The position numbers and the translations under genes are program-made. From an uncultured Phocaeicola sp. (GTDB taxonomy: Bacteria > Bacteroidota > Bacteroidia > Bacteroidales > Bacteroidaceae): 46,336 bases of DNA. Of the stretch, positions 15,629-23,414 are shown in pieces; position 1 is the first letter of the stretch; every line of letters begins with the position of its first letter. Where the stretch lies: NCBI GenBank assembly GCA_944320135.1, contig CALUGI010000026.1, positions 1-46,336 on the forward strand. The letters run 5' to 3'. Under the pieces are notes generated by a model. That model was not told the DNA's origin. It did no database searches and saw nothing but the letters and a program-made list of their open reading frames with translations.

Positions 15629-17353
15629 TTATTTATTGATTTTGCTCCACGTGTCTTTCAAAGAAACCGTGCGGTTGAAGACCAGATGCTCAGGCGTAGA
15701 GTCTTTGTCGACGGTGAAGTACCCGATGCGCTGGAACTGCAGATAGTCGAGCGGCTTCGCGCCGGCAAGGAATTTCTCCACATAACACTCTGTCAGCACC
15801 TTCAGCGAATCCGGATTGATCATCTCTTTCATGGCTTCAAGAGCGGAGCAGTTCTTCGCTTCGCGGATTGCCGCCATCTCGTCGCGCGGATTCTCCACTT
15901 TCCAGAGCCGGTCGTAGAGCCTTACTTCAGCCTTCAGGCAATGGTTGCAGCTCACCCAATGGAGCGTGCCCTTCACCTTCCGGTTCGCTTCGGGCATTCC
16001 GCTCTTGGTGTTCGGGTCATATTCCGCATATACTTCCGTCACGTTGCCGTTTTCGTCTTTCTTGCATCCGGTGCATTTCACGATGTAAGCGTTTTTCAGG
16101 CGGACCTCCTGTCCCGGCGTCATGCGGAAGTATTTCTTGGGAGCGTTCTCCATGAAGTCTTCGCGCTCTATCCACAATTCGCGGCCGAACTCGATGGCAT
16201 GAACGGGCGAATCAGGGTCTTCCGGATTGTTTACCGCCTCCATCACTTCCACCTTGCCTTCCGGATAGTTGGTCAGCACCAGCTTCACCGGGTTGATTAC
16301 CGCCGACACGCGGGTGGCTCGCGCGTTGAGGTCTTCACGCACGGCGCTCTCAAGCAGGGCGAAATCATTCAGCGCATCATAAGTGGTGTAGCCGATTTTG
16401 TCGATGAAGTTGCGGATTGACTCCGGAGAGTATCCGCGACGCCGGAAGGCGCAAAGCGTCGGCATACGGGGGTCGTCCCATCCGTCGACAAGCCCCTCCT
16501 TCACCAGAATCAGCAGGTTGCGCTTGCTCATCAGGGTATAGTTCAGGTTCAGTTTGTTGAACTCATACTGGCGCGGGCGGTTGTCGCCGAGGTCTTTCCC
16601 CTCTTTCACCCAGTCTACGAACAAGTCGTAAAGCGGACGATGCACCACAAACTCCAGCGTGCAGAGCGAGTGGGTCACCCCTTCGAAATAGTCGCTCTGC
16701 CCGTGGGCGAAGTCATACATCGGATAAGCCTTCCACTTGTCGCCGGTGCGGTGGTGCGGCGTCTTCACCACGCGATAAATAATCGGGTCGCGGAAGTGCA
16801 TGTTCGGGTTGGCCATGTCGATTTTGGCGCGCAGCACCATCTTGCCTTCTTCAATCTCCCCGCTGTTCATCTTGCGGAAAAGCGCAAGGCTTTCTTCCGC
16901 CGGGCGGTTGCGGTAAGGGCTTTCCGTCCCCGGCTGCGTGGGAGTGCCTTTCTGGGCGGCAATTTCTTCCGAGGTCTGCTCGTCCACGTATGCCTTGCCT
17001 TCTTCAATCAGGCGGACGGCGAAGTCCCACAACTGCTGGAAATAGTCGGAAGCATAATACTCGTGCCCCCACTGGAAGCCTAACCAGCGGATGTCTTCCT
17101 TGATGGCTTCCACATATTCCATATCTTCTTTCGTGGGATTCGTGTCGTCAAAGCGCAAGTTGCACACGCCTCCGTATCTTTGTGCGATTCCGAAGTCCAT
17201 ACAAATCGCCTTGGCATGTCCGATATGGAGATAGCCGTTCGGCTCAGGCGGGAAGCGCGTCTGCACCTTTCCGCCGTTCTTGCCTTCCTTCAAATCTTTC
17301 TCTACAATCTGCTCGATGAAATTCAGGCTTTTCTTCTCTGAACTTCCTGCCAT
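15629..17353 (-). CDS. glnS: glutaminyl-tRNA synthetase
   Basis: This class I aminoacyl-tRNA synthetase charges tRNA-Gln. At 574 residues it has the expected length. RFPPEPNGYLHIGHAKAI at 33-50 holds the HIGH signature, VTHSLCTLEF follows in the catalytic domain, and LMSKRNL is the KMSKS loop. The anticodon-binding beta-barrels fill the C-terminal part. Possible starts are ATGs at 17353, 17368 and 17398. The TATCTTTG box at 17407-17414 puts transcription start near 17400, excluding the longest; 17353 (MAGSSEKKSL) gives the family-like N-terminus. Confidence 0.95.
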   Translation of the reverse strand: MAGSSEKKSLNFIEQIVEKDLKEGKNGGKVQTRFPPEPNGYLHIGHAKAICMDFGIAQRYGGVCNLRFDDTNPTKEDMEYVEAIKEDIRWLGFQWGHEYYASDYFQQLWDFAVRLIEEGKAYVDEQTSEEIAAQKGTPTQPGTESPYRNRPAEESLALFRKMNSGEIEEGKMVLRAKIDMANPNMHFRDPIIYRVVKTPHHRTGDKWKAYPMYDFAHGQSDYFEGVTHSLCTLEFVVHRPLYDLFVDWVKEGKDLGDNRPRQYEFNKLNLNYTLMSKRNLLILVKEGLVDGWDDPRMPTLCAFRRRGYSPESIRNFIDKIGYTTYDALNDFALLESAVREDLNARATRVSAVINPVKLVLTNYPEGKVEVMEAVNNPEDPDSPVHAIEFGRELWIEREDFMENAPKKYFRMTPGQEVRLKNAYIVKCTGCKKDENGNVTEVYAEYDPNTKSGMPEANRKVKGTLHWVSCNHCLKAEVRLYDRLWKVENPRDEMAAIREAKNCSALEAMKEMINPDSLKVLTECYVEKFLAGAKPLDYLQFQRIGYFTVDKDSTPEHLVFNRTVSLKDTWSKINK

Positions 17354-17406
17354 ATTCACTTCTTCCATAAAACGGGAATGTTTTTGTAATGTTATCATTA
17401 GCGGGA

Positions 17407-17414
17407 CAAAGATA
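17407..17414 (-). promoter_or_regulatory. -7 box for glnS
   Basis: TATCTTTG on the minus strand, about 54 bases upstream of the chosen ATG, is an exact match to TAnnTTTG. Confidence 0.6.
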
Positions 17415-17428
17415 CGAAAATCCCCGAA

Positions 17429-17500
17429 AATCCGCCGCCGCTTTCAGAAAATTTCCGCCCGCCTTCCGGACGTTTTCCCGCCGCTTTTTCTCGCCGGACG
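17429..17500. repeat. degenerate intergenic repeat, locus 3
   Basis: TTTC-containing units with GCCGCC/CCGGACG blocks, for instance TTTC at 17452 and again at 17474 (22 bp apart). Neighbouring units are shifted, so this is a weak member of the 22-bp family. It lies between the divergent glnS and CMD/cupin promoters. Confidence 0.35.
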
Positions 17501-17588
17501 CACGCGGGCATGAAGGAAAAACGCCGCAATCTGTAATTTTGATACAATATTCCGTGATTCTGTTATGAAGTTCCGGCCCGCAAGCCCG

Positions 17589-17596
17589 TATCTTTG
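17589..17596 (+). promoter_or_regulatory. -7 box for the CMD/cupin gene
   Basis: TATCTTTG, 22 bases upstream of the chosen ATG at 17619. No clear -33. Confidence 0.55.
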
Positions 17597-17618
17597 CGGC
17601 AAACAACCTGCAATTCTT

Positions 17619-18464
17619 ATGGCAACAATCAAGTCTAACGTCAAGAAGGCCGTCCTCATCGGGATGCTCCTTCCTGCAATCAACATTCAAAGCATTATGG
17701 CACAAGAGAAAATCACCCAGACAGCCGGACGCGCCCAATTGGGAGAGTTCGCGCCCGAATTTGCGAAGCTGAACGACGACATCCTGTTCGGCGAAGTGTG
17801 GAACCGCCAAGGATTGAGCCCGCACGACCGGAGCATGATTACCGTAGCCACGCTCGTGGGGAAAGGAATCATCGACTCGTCGCTCACCCATCACCTGCAG
17901 TTCGCGAAGCAGAACGGAGTGACGCGCACCGAAATAGCCGAAATGCTGACCCACATCGCCTTCTACGCCGGATGGCCGAACGCCTGGGGCGCATTCCGCT
18001 TGGCCAAAGACGTATGGGCGGAAGACGGAGCTGCGGACGACAACGGCAAATCGGCGTTCCAGCGGGAGATGATTTTCCCCATCGGCGAGCCGAACGCGGC
18101 ATACGCCAAGTATTTCACCGGCAACAGCTACCTCGCGCGGATTTCGTCCGAACAGGTGCCTTTCTCCAACGTCACCTTCGAGCCGCGATGCCGCAACAAC
18201 TGGCATATCCACCGCGCCGCGAAAGGCGGAGGGCAGATGTTAGTGTGCGTGGCAGGGCAGGGCTGGTATCAGGAAGAAGGCAAGCCCGCCGTGCAGATGC
18301 TTCCGGGCGACGTCATCCACATCCCGGCCAACGTGAAGCATTGGCACGGAGCCGCTTCCGACAGCTGGTTCGCGCACCTCGCCTTCGAGATTCCGGGAGA
18401 GAACGCCTCGAACGAATGGCTCGAACCCGTATCAGACGAGGAATACGACAAGCTCGGAAAGTAA
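17619..18464 (+). CDS. exported carboxymuconolactone decarboxylase/cupin fusion
   Basis: This 281-residue protein joins a carboxymuconolactone decarboxylase-like domain (about 40-135) to a C-terminal cupin (about 175-262). The first has LSPHDRSMITVATLVGKG and EMLTHIAFYAGWPNA, typical of the family, but no CxxC peroxidase pair as in AhpD. The cupin carries His196 and His198 in NWHIHRA and His241/His243 in HWHGA, so a metal site is likely. Residues 1-28 form a signal-peptide-like stretch (basic KSNVKK, hydrophobic AVLIGMLLPAI, then MAQ), suggesting periplasmic location. Related fusions are common in gut bacteria; the substrate is unknown. The ATG at 17619 follows the TATCTTTG box at 17589-17596. 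It is monocistronic. Confidence 0.85.
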   Translation: MATIKSNVKKAVLIGMLLPAINIQSIMAQEKITQTAGRAQLGEFAPEFAKLNDDILFGEVWNRQGLSPHDRSMITVATLVGKGIIDSSLTHHLQFAKQNGVTRTEIAEMLTHIAFYAGWPNAWGAFRLAKDVWAEDGAADDNGKSAFQREMIFPIGEPNAAYAKYFTGNSYLARISSEQVPFSNVTFEPRCRNNWHIHRAAKGGGQMLVCVAGQGWYQEEGKPAVQMLPGDVIHIPANVKHWHGAASDSWFAHLAFEIPGENASNEWLEPVSDEEYDKLGK

Positions 18465-18497
18465 GGTTCAGCTGACGAAGGGACGAGTTGACATGGG

Positions 18498-18525
18498 GAC
18501 AAGGCGCTGACTAAAAGCCTTGTCC
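18498..18525 (+). terminator. weak hairpin after the CMD/cupin gene
   Basis: GACAAGGC at 18498-18505 pairs with GCCTTGTC at 18517-18524, without a T run. It may be a weak terminator. Nothing else is seen between 18465 and the promoter at 18624. Confidence 0.35.
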
Positions 18526-18623
18526 TCTCATCTTCCGGAACTTTGCCGCTCAACCTCTGCACCCTAAGCGTTCAAGCGCGCGGGGCTAACTGCCCGTCTT
18601 CTGACATTTTCGCCGCTTTTTTG

Positions 18624-18654
18624 TTTGGATATTCAGGACAAAAGGGTATCTTTG
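18624..18654 (+). promoter_or_regulatory. consensus promoter of the acyl-CoA ligase operon
   Basis: TTTG at 18624-18627, a 19-base spacer, then TATCTTTG at 18647-18654. This is the best match in the window to the Bacteroides -33/-7 pattern. Confidence 0.75.
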
Positions 18655-18695
18655 CTCAAAAGAAATGATTTTGTGCATTTTTACTTACCTGACTT

Positions 18696-20354
18696 ATGGA
18701 AAAAAGTTTTCTGGCCTTCGTAGAAGAAAGCATCAAGAAGAACTGGGACATGGATGCCCTGACCGACTACAAAGGCGCCACGCTGCAATATAAGGACGTT
18801 GCCCGCAAAATAGAGAAACTCCACATCCTGCTGTCCGAGAGCGGAATCAAGCCGGGCGACAAGGTGGCCCTCTGCGGACGCAACAGCTCGCATTGGGGAG
18901 TGGCTTTCCTTGCCGTCCTCACCTACGGAGCCGTGGCAGTCCCCATCCTGCACGAGTTCAAGGCCGACAATATCCAGAATATCGTCAACCATTCCGACGC
19001 CCGCCTGCTCTTCGTAGGCGATGTGGTGTGGGAATCGCTCAACGAAGCGGAGATGCCTCTGCTTGAAGGCATCATCCTCATGACCGACTTCACGCTTCTC
19101 GTATGCCGGAGCAAACAGCTGGAATACGCGCGCGAGCACCTCAACGAAATGTTCGGAAAGAAATTCCCGCGCAACTTCCGCAAAGAGCATGTCGGCTACC
19201 GGCGGGACAACCCTGAAGAGCTTGCCGTCATCAACTACACGTCGGGGACGACCAGCTTCTCGAAAGGAGTGATGCTCCCCTACCGCTCCCTGTGGTCGAA
19301 CACCCACTTCGCCTTCGAAGTGCTCAACCTGCAGGCCGGAAGCCGGGTAATCTCCATCCTCCCGATGGCCCACATGTACGGGCTCGCCTTCGAGTTCATC
19401 TATGAAATCTGCGCCGGATGCCACGTGTATTTCCTCACGCGGATGCCCAGCCCGAAAATCATATTCCAGGCTTTCGCCGAAGTGAAGCCCCACATCGTCA
19501 TATCGGTTCCGCTCATCATCGAGAAGATAATCAAGAAAAGCGTGCTTCCGAAGCTGGAAACGCTGAAGATGAAAATCCTGCTCCGCCTGCCCATCATCAA
19601 CGAGAAGATAGAATCTACCGTGCGCGACTACATGGTGCAGGCTTTCGGAGGAAACTTCTACGAAGTAATCATCGGGGGAGCCGCCTTCAACCAAGACGTG
19701 GAAAGACTGCTCCGAAACCTCGACTTTCCCTATACCGTAGGATACGGAATGACCGAGTGCGGGCCTATCATCTGCTATGAAGACTGGAGACGCTACAAGC
19801 CCGGCTCGTGCGGGAAAGCGGCTCCGCGCATGGAAGTCAGAATAGACAGCCCCGACCCGGAACACGTAGTGGGCGAAATCCTCACTCGCGGCGACAACGT
19901 AATGTTGGGATACTACAAGAATCCTGAATCTACCGCCCAAGCCATCGACAAAGACGGATGGCTGCATACGGGAGACTTGGGAGTGATGGACAAAGACGGA
20001 AACGTGACCATCAAAGGCCGAAGCAAGAACATGCTTCTCGGCCCGTCAGGGCAAAACATCTATCCCGAAGAAATCGAAGAGAAAATCAGCAACCTGCCTT
20101 ACGTGGGCGAGAACATCGTCATCCAGCAAAGCGACAACAAACTGGCCGCACTGATTTATCCGGATTTCGAGGAAGCATACGCCAACGGACTGACCGATGC
20201 CGACATCGAACGCATCATGGAAGAAAACAGAACCGCCGTCAATGCGGAACTTCCCGCCTACTCGCAAATAGCCCGCGTGAAAATCTATCCGGAAGAGTTT
20301 GAGAAAACTCCCAAAAAGAGCATCAAACGCTTCCTGTACCAAGACGTCAAATAA
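18696..20354 (+). CDS. long-chain acyl-CoA synthetase-like AMP-binding enzyme
   Basis: This 552-residue member of the ANL adenylate-forming family probably activates fatty acids to acyl-CoA or acyl-AMP in the cytosol. The AMP-binding loop reads YTSGTTSFSKG at 181-191. GYGMTECGP near 347-355 is the A5 motif, TGDLGVMDKDG the A7 motif, and KGRSKNMLLGPSGQNIYPEEIE the A8 hinge that carries the domain-swinging residues. The C-terminal LPAYSQIARVKI...TPKKSIKRF supplies the A10 lysine. There is no signal peptide. It begins an operon with the downstream repeat-rich envelope protein, only 4 bases away, and has a near-consensus promoter. The chain-length preference is unknown. Confidence 0.88.
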   Translation: MEKSFLAFVEESIKKNWDMDALTDYKGATLQYKDVARKIEKLHILLSESGIKPGDKVALCGRNSSHWGVAFLAVLTYGAVAVPILHEFKADNIQNIVNHSDARLLFVGDVVWESLNEAEMPLLEGIILMTDFTLLVCRSKQLEYAREHLNEMFGKKFPRNFRKEHVGYRRDNPEELAVINYTSGTTSFSKGVMLPYRSLWSNTHFAFEVLNLQAGSRVISILPMAHMYGLAFEFIYEICAGCHVYFLTRMPSPKIIFQAFAEVKPHIVISVPLIIEKIIKKSVLPKLETLKMKILLRLPIINEKIESTVRDYMVQAFGGNFYEVIIGGAAFNQDVERLLRNLDFPYTVGYGMTECGPIICYEDWRRYKPGSCGKAAPRMEVRIDSPDPEHVVGEILTRGDNVMLGYYKNPESTAQAIDKDGWLHTGDLGVMDKDGNVTIKGRSKNMLLGPSGQNIYPEEIEEKISNLPYVGENIVIQQSDNKLAALIYPDFEEAYANGLTDADIERIMEENRTAVNAELPAYSQIARVKIYPEEFEKTPKKSIKRFLYQDVK

Positions 20355-20358
20355 GAAA

Positions 20359-21612
20359 ATGAAACTCAAAACAATATCTGCACTGCTCGCCGGCTATGTC
20401 CTTTTCGGAGGACATACGCTTCTCTACGCCCAGGAATCTGCTCCGAAAGGGCTGAAAAAAGGAGCGAACGTATCTGTCAACATCACCGACAAGAAGAAGA
20501 CTCCGCATCGCACCTACTTCAATCTCGGCTTGTTCAGCAACTACACTTGCCTCAACGGAGCAGGATTCAACGTCATCTCCAGCCTGCAACACTACAATGC
20601 TTACGGGGTGCAGGCGGCAGGATTCGCAAACATCACGGGATTGAAGTCGACAGGACTGCAGATTGCAGGAATCACGAACGTCACGGGACAGAGGGCATGT
20701 GGAGCCATCATTTCGGGACTGATGAACGTGAGCGGACGATCGTCATACGGACTGACCGTGGCGGGACTGGGGAACGTGTCGGGGGGAGACCTCAAGGGGA
20801 TGGCCGTATCCGGACTCATCAACTTGGGAGGAAAGGATACGCGCGGACTCATGATTGCCGGACTGGGGAACATTGCGGGAGAAGTGCAAGGCGGACTGTC
20901 CGTCGGGGGACTGATGAACGTTTCCGGGAAGTCGTCACGCGGGGTGCAGATAACCTCGCTGCTCAACGTAGCGGCCGAAACGAACGACGGATGGCAACTT
21001 GCGGGAGTGGGCAACGTCAGCGTCAACAACAAAGGGCTGCAAACGGCAATCATGAACTACAGCGTCAACAACAATGGACTGCAATTGGGAATCGGGAACG
21101 TAAGCGCTGAAAACAGGAAAGGATTCCAGATAGGCATCGTCAACATCAGCGCGGACAGCTGCGCGCGCCAAATCGGATGCGTCAACCTCAAGCCGCAAAC
21201 GAGGGTGCAAATGGTCGTATCCGGAGGCAACGCCAACAAAGGCAGCCTGTCCGTGCGCTTCAAGAACAAATATACGTACACGCAAATCGGCGCAGGAGCC
21301 TACTACCTTGGAGCGGACAAGGACTTCTCGTTCAGCATGTCCTATCGGGCAGGAGTATACCGCAGCCTCACTCCTAACCTGGACATCAGCACCGACTTGG
21401 GATATTACCACATCGAATGCCTCGACAACAAGCGCTCGCAAGGATATGCGCCGCGAATGTATGCGCTCGAACCGAGAGTGAGCTTAGAATACAGCATCAC
21501 CCGCAAATTCGGGGCGTTCGTATCGGGAGGATACGGATGGACACGCACTTACAGCGGAAACCACGCATTCGACAGCAAAGGGGTGTTTGAAATAGGAATA
21601 GTGCTGTTCTGA
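20359..21612 (+). CDS. envelope protein with 16-residue repeats (LA_2272-like)
   Basis: This 417-residue protein has an N-terminal signal peptide (MKLKTISALLAGYVLF...YAQE, cleavage near 25). From residue 83 come at least eight tandem 16-residue repeats of the form GxxxxGxxNxxGxxxx, for example GLTVAGLGNVSGGDLK and GLSVGGLMNVSGKSSR, then about four shorter 14-15-residue versions to about residue 265. The rest (about 280-417) is rich in aromatic and alternating polar/apolar residues and ends FEIGIVLF, like an outer-membrane beta-barrel strand. It resembles LA_2272 family surface repeat proteins, of unknown function. It lies 4 bases after the acyl-CoA ligase, so the two are coexpressed; a lipid-related envelope role is inference. 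Confidence 0.75.
   Translation: MKLKTISALLAGYVLFGGHTLLYAQESAPKGLKKGANVSVNITDKKKTPHRTYFNLGLFSNYTCLNGAGFNVISSLQHYNAYGVQAAGFANITGLKSTGLQIAGITNVTGQRACGAIISGLMNVSGRSSYGLTVAGLGNVSGGDLKGMAVSGLINLGGKDTRGLMIAGLGNIAGEVQGGLSVGGLMNVSGKSSRGVQITSLLNVAAETNDGWQLAGVGNVSVNNKGLQTAIMNYSVNNNGLQLGIGNVSAENRKGFQIGIVNISADSCARQIGCVNLKPQTRVQMVVSGGNANKGSLSVRFKNKYTYTQIGAGAYYLGADKDFSFSMSYRAGVYRSLTPNLDISTDLGYYHIECLDNKRSQGYAPRMYALEPRVSLEYSITRKFGAFVSGGYGWTRTYSGNHAFDSKGVFEIGIVLF
20605..21156 (+). repeat. 48-bp coding repeats in the envelope protein
   Basis: The DNA coding for the 16-residue units repeats with a 48-bp period for about eight units, then loosens to 42-45 bp. Codons vary between units, so the repeats are old rather than recent duplications. 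Confidence 0.7.
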
Positions 21613-21658
21613 GACAAACGCCCTACCCCGCATAGAAAACCTTTCGAAACGCCGCCCG

Positions 21659-22252
21659 TCAACCGTTCAGAGCGGCGGAACGAACGCGGCTCAGCGTCTC
21701 CGGACTCATCTGCAACAAAGAAGCGATGTAGACTAAAGGCGCGCGCTTCAGAATCTCCGGATGCAGCTGCATCAGCTTCAGATAGCGCTCGTGGGCAGGT
21801 TCGAAGCGCAGCGTGTCGGCCTTGATTTGCGATTCGATGAGCGATTCTTCAAACACTTTCCGATACCACACGCCCAAACCTGCGTCTTCCAGTGCAAACC
21901 GCTCAATCGCTTCTTTCGGGAGCTCCCAAACGATGCAGTTTTCCAACGCTTCAATCATGAGCTTCGTAGGCTCCGACTTCAGATAGCTTTCTAAGCAAAC
22001 CACGATTCCGCCTTCGTAAGCGATGTGCTCCGTCAGGTCTTTTTCATATTTGAAATAGAACTGGCGCGTCATACCCTTCTCTATATAGCGAAGGCTGGTG
22101 CATACCTCGTTCTCGTCAAGCAAGCGTTCGCCTTTCTTGTACTTCTTGCATTCAAGCGCGTCGGCCAAACGATGCACCTGTTCGCGCGACAAGGCGCAAT
22201 GGCGGCTGGTTGCCAATATACGGGCTATTTCTATATTCGTTTTTGTAGTCAT
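21659..22252 (-). CDS. Crp/Fnr-family transcriptional regulator
   Basis: This 197-residue regulator has an N-terminal cyclic-nucleotide-binding fold (about 20-115, with KKGERLLDENE and LRYIEKGMTRQFY) and a C-terminal helix-turn-helix (about 150-195, RAPLVYIASLLQMSPETLSRVR). The cAMP-contacting Arg/Ser pocket of true Crp is not recognisable and there are no Fnr-type cysteines, so the signal is unknown. Many Bacteroides have such short Crp-like regulators. It lies 21 bases after yitT and is probably in the same transcript, reading from the yitT promoter. It converges on the envelope repeat gene, with no clear terminator in the 46-base gap. Confidence 0.82.
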   Translation of the reverse strand: MTTKTNIEIARILATSRHCALSREQVHRLADALECKKYKKGERLLDENEVCTSLRYIEKGMTRQFYFKYEKDLTEHIAYEGGIVVCLESYLKSEPTKLMIEALENCIVWELPKEAIERFALEDAGLGVWYRKVFEESLIESQIKADTLRFEPAHERYLKLMQLHPEILKRAPLVYIASLLQMSPETLSRVRSAALNG

Positions 22253-22273
22253 AATCGTTACCTCCGTTCTTTG

Positions 22274-23164
22274 TCATTTCACTTTGATACGGTCGAAACC
22301 TTCGCCGAACACGCCGATAACGGCACTTTGGGAGACGAAAGCCTTCGGGTCGATATCCTTGATAAGGCGGAATATCGTGTTCGACTCGCGCTTCTTGGCA
22401 AGGACGAACATCATCTTCACGCCGTTGTTCGTGTAACACCCCACCCCGTCGATGAAGGTCACCCCGCGATGGAGGTCTTTGTTGATGCGGTGTCCGATTT
22501 CCTCATACTTGCTTGAGATGATGAAGAACTGCACCGACTGGCGCGCGCTGTTCACCACTTGGTCGAGCACGAAACTGGAAACGAACAGCACCACGTAGCC
22601 GTAAACCACCTTTTCCCAATCGTGCAGCACCAGATAGCTGGACGAAATGATTATCAAGTCGCAAATCTGGATTACCCTTCCCAGCGATATGTCGCGATAT
22701 TTGTTGACCACAGCCGCAATGATGTCCGTACCGCCCGTGCTCCCGTTGGCGGAAAAGGCAATGCCGATTCCTCCCCCGCAGAAAAACGCCCCCAACACGC
22801 ACGACATGAAAGGCTGGTCGTGAATCAGCGGGCCGGTCACGAAATTATGGATTACTTCCAAGATAAGCGTCAGCACAAAAACGGCATAGATTGTTTTCAA
22901 GCAGAACTTCAAGCCAAGTATCTTCAAAGCCATCAGCAGAAGCGCGAGATTGACAATCAAATAGGTGTACTGCACAGGAAAGCCCGTCGCCCAGAAGATA
23001 ATAGACGCGATGCCAGGAACCGCCGTCGAAGGGATGTCGCTCGGCAAAAGGAACACAGTCCACCCGATGCCATACATAATCATACCCAAAGCAATCAACA
23101 AATAATCTTTGGCTTCTCTCAACAATTGCTGCTTGCGCGAGGCAGATAAAACAGAATTCATCAT
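22274..23164 (-). CDS. YitT family membrane protein
   Basis: This is a 296-residue integral membrane protein with five or six predicted segments in residues 15-200 (for example LIALGMIMYGIGWTVFLL and TIYAVFVLTLILEVIHNF) and a cytosolic C-terminal DUF2179 domain (about 210-295, GVTFIDGVGCYTNNGVKMM). The conserved ANGSTGGTDIIAAVVNKY is characteristic of YitT/YqfU proteins. The function is not established. A reading from 23167 would start with TTG; two tandem ATGs at 23164 and 23161 are preferred. The TACCTTTG box at 23186-23193 fits these. It is cotranscribed with the Crp-like regulator. Confidence 0.88.
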   Translation of the reverse strand: MMNSVLSASRKQQLLREAKDYLLIALGMIMYGIGWTVFLLPSDIPSTAVPGIASIIFWATGFPVQYTYLIVNLALLLMALKILGLKFCLKTIYAVFVLTLILEVIHNFVTGPLIHDQPFMSCVLGAFFCGGGIGIAFSANGSTGGTDIIAAVVNKYRDISLGRVIQICDLIIISSSYLVLHDWEKVVYGYVVLFVSSFVLDQVVNSARQSVQFFIISSKYEEIGHRINKDLHRGVTFIDGVGCYTNNGVKMMFVLAKKRESNTIFRLIKDIDPKAFVSQSAVIGVFGEGFDRIKVK

Positions 23165-23185
23165 CAAGTCAGTTTAAATTCCGTG

Positions 23186-23193
23186 CAAAGGTA
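23186..23193 (-). promoter_or_regulatory. -7 box for yitT-crp
   Basis: TACCTTTG on the minus strand, 21 bases upstream of the yitT ATG, matches TAnnTTTG. Confidence 0.55.
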
Positions 23194-23272
23194 CAAAAAA
23201 AATCGTTCGCTTGATTTATGTCAAGCCAAATAGCACAAAAAAGTTCGGAAGAAGGCGCAAAATATTGCAGCC

Positions 23273-23370
23273 GCGTTTCAAAATTCCGCCGCCGGTCTCC
23301 GGGCGTTTCACCGCCGCAAACCGGAAGAGTTCCGGAAACCGCCGAAATTTTTAGGAAAGGCGGCTTTCTA
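23273..23370. repeat. degenerate intergenic repeat, locus 4
   Basis: GCGTTTCA occurs at 23273 and 23303. NAAACC/NAAAGG units start at 23317, 23335 and 23355 (18 and 20 bp apart) with CCGG and CCGCC blocks. Composition is like the 22-bp family but without strict spacing. It lies between the divergent yitT and dapL promoters. Confidence 0.4.
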
Positions 23371-23395
23371 ATTTTATCCGATTTTCGTAATTTTG
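23365..23395 (+). promoter_or_regulatory. promoter of the dapL-glnN unit
   Basis: TAATTTTG at 23388-23395 fits TAnnTTTG; TTTC at 23365-23368 lies 19 bases upstream as a near -33. The dapL ATG is 20 bases downstream. Confidence 0.6.
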
Positions 23396-23414
23396 CAGCC
23401 AAAAGAAAGAATAA

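Noticed and set aside
18681-19967. Minus-strand ORF of 428 codons opposite the acyl-CoA ligase
   Set aside because: Antisense shadow of a gene with clear ANL motifs and a consensus promoter.
23165-23167. TTG as start of yitT
   Set aside because: Two ATGs follow immediately in frame (23164, 23161) and suit the promoter distance.
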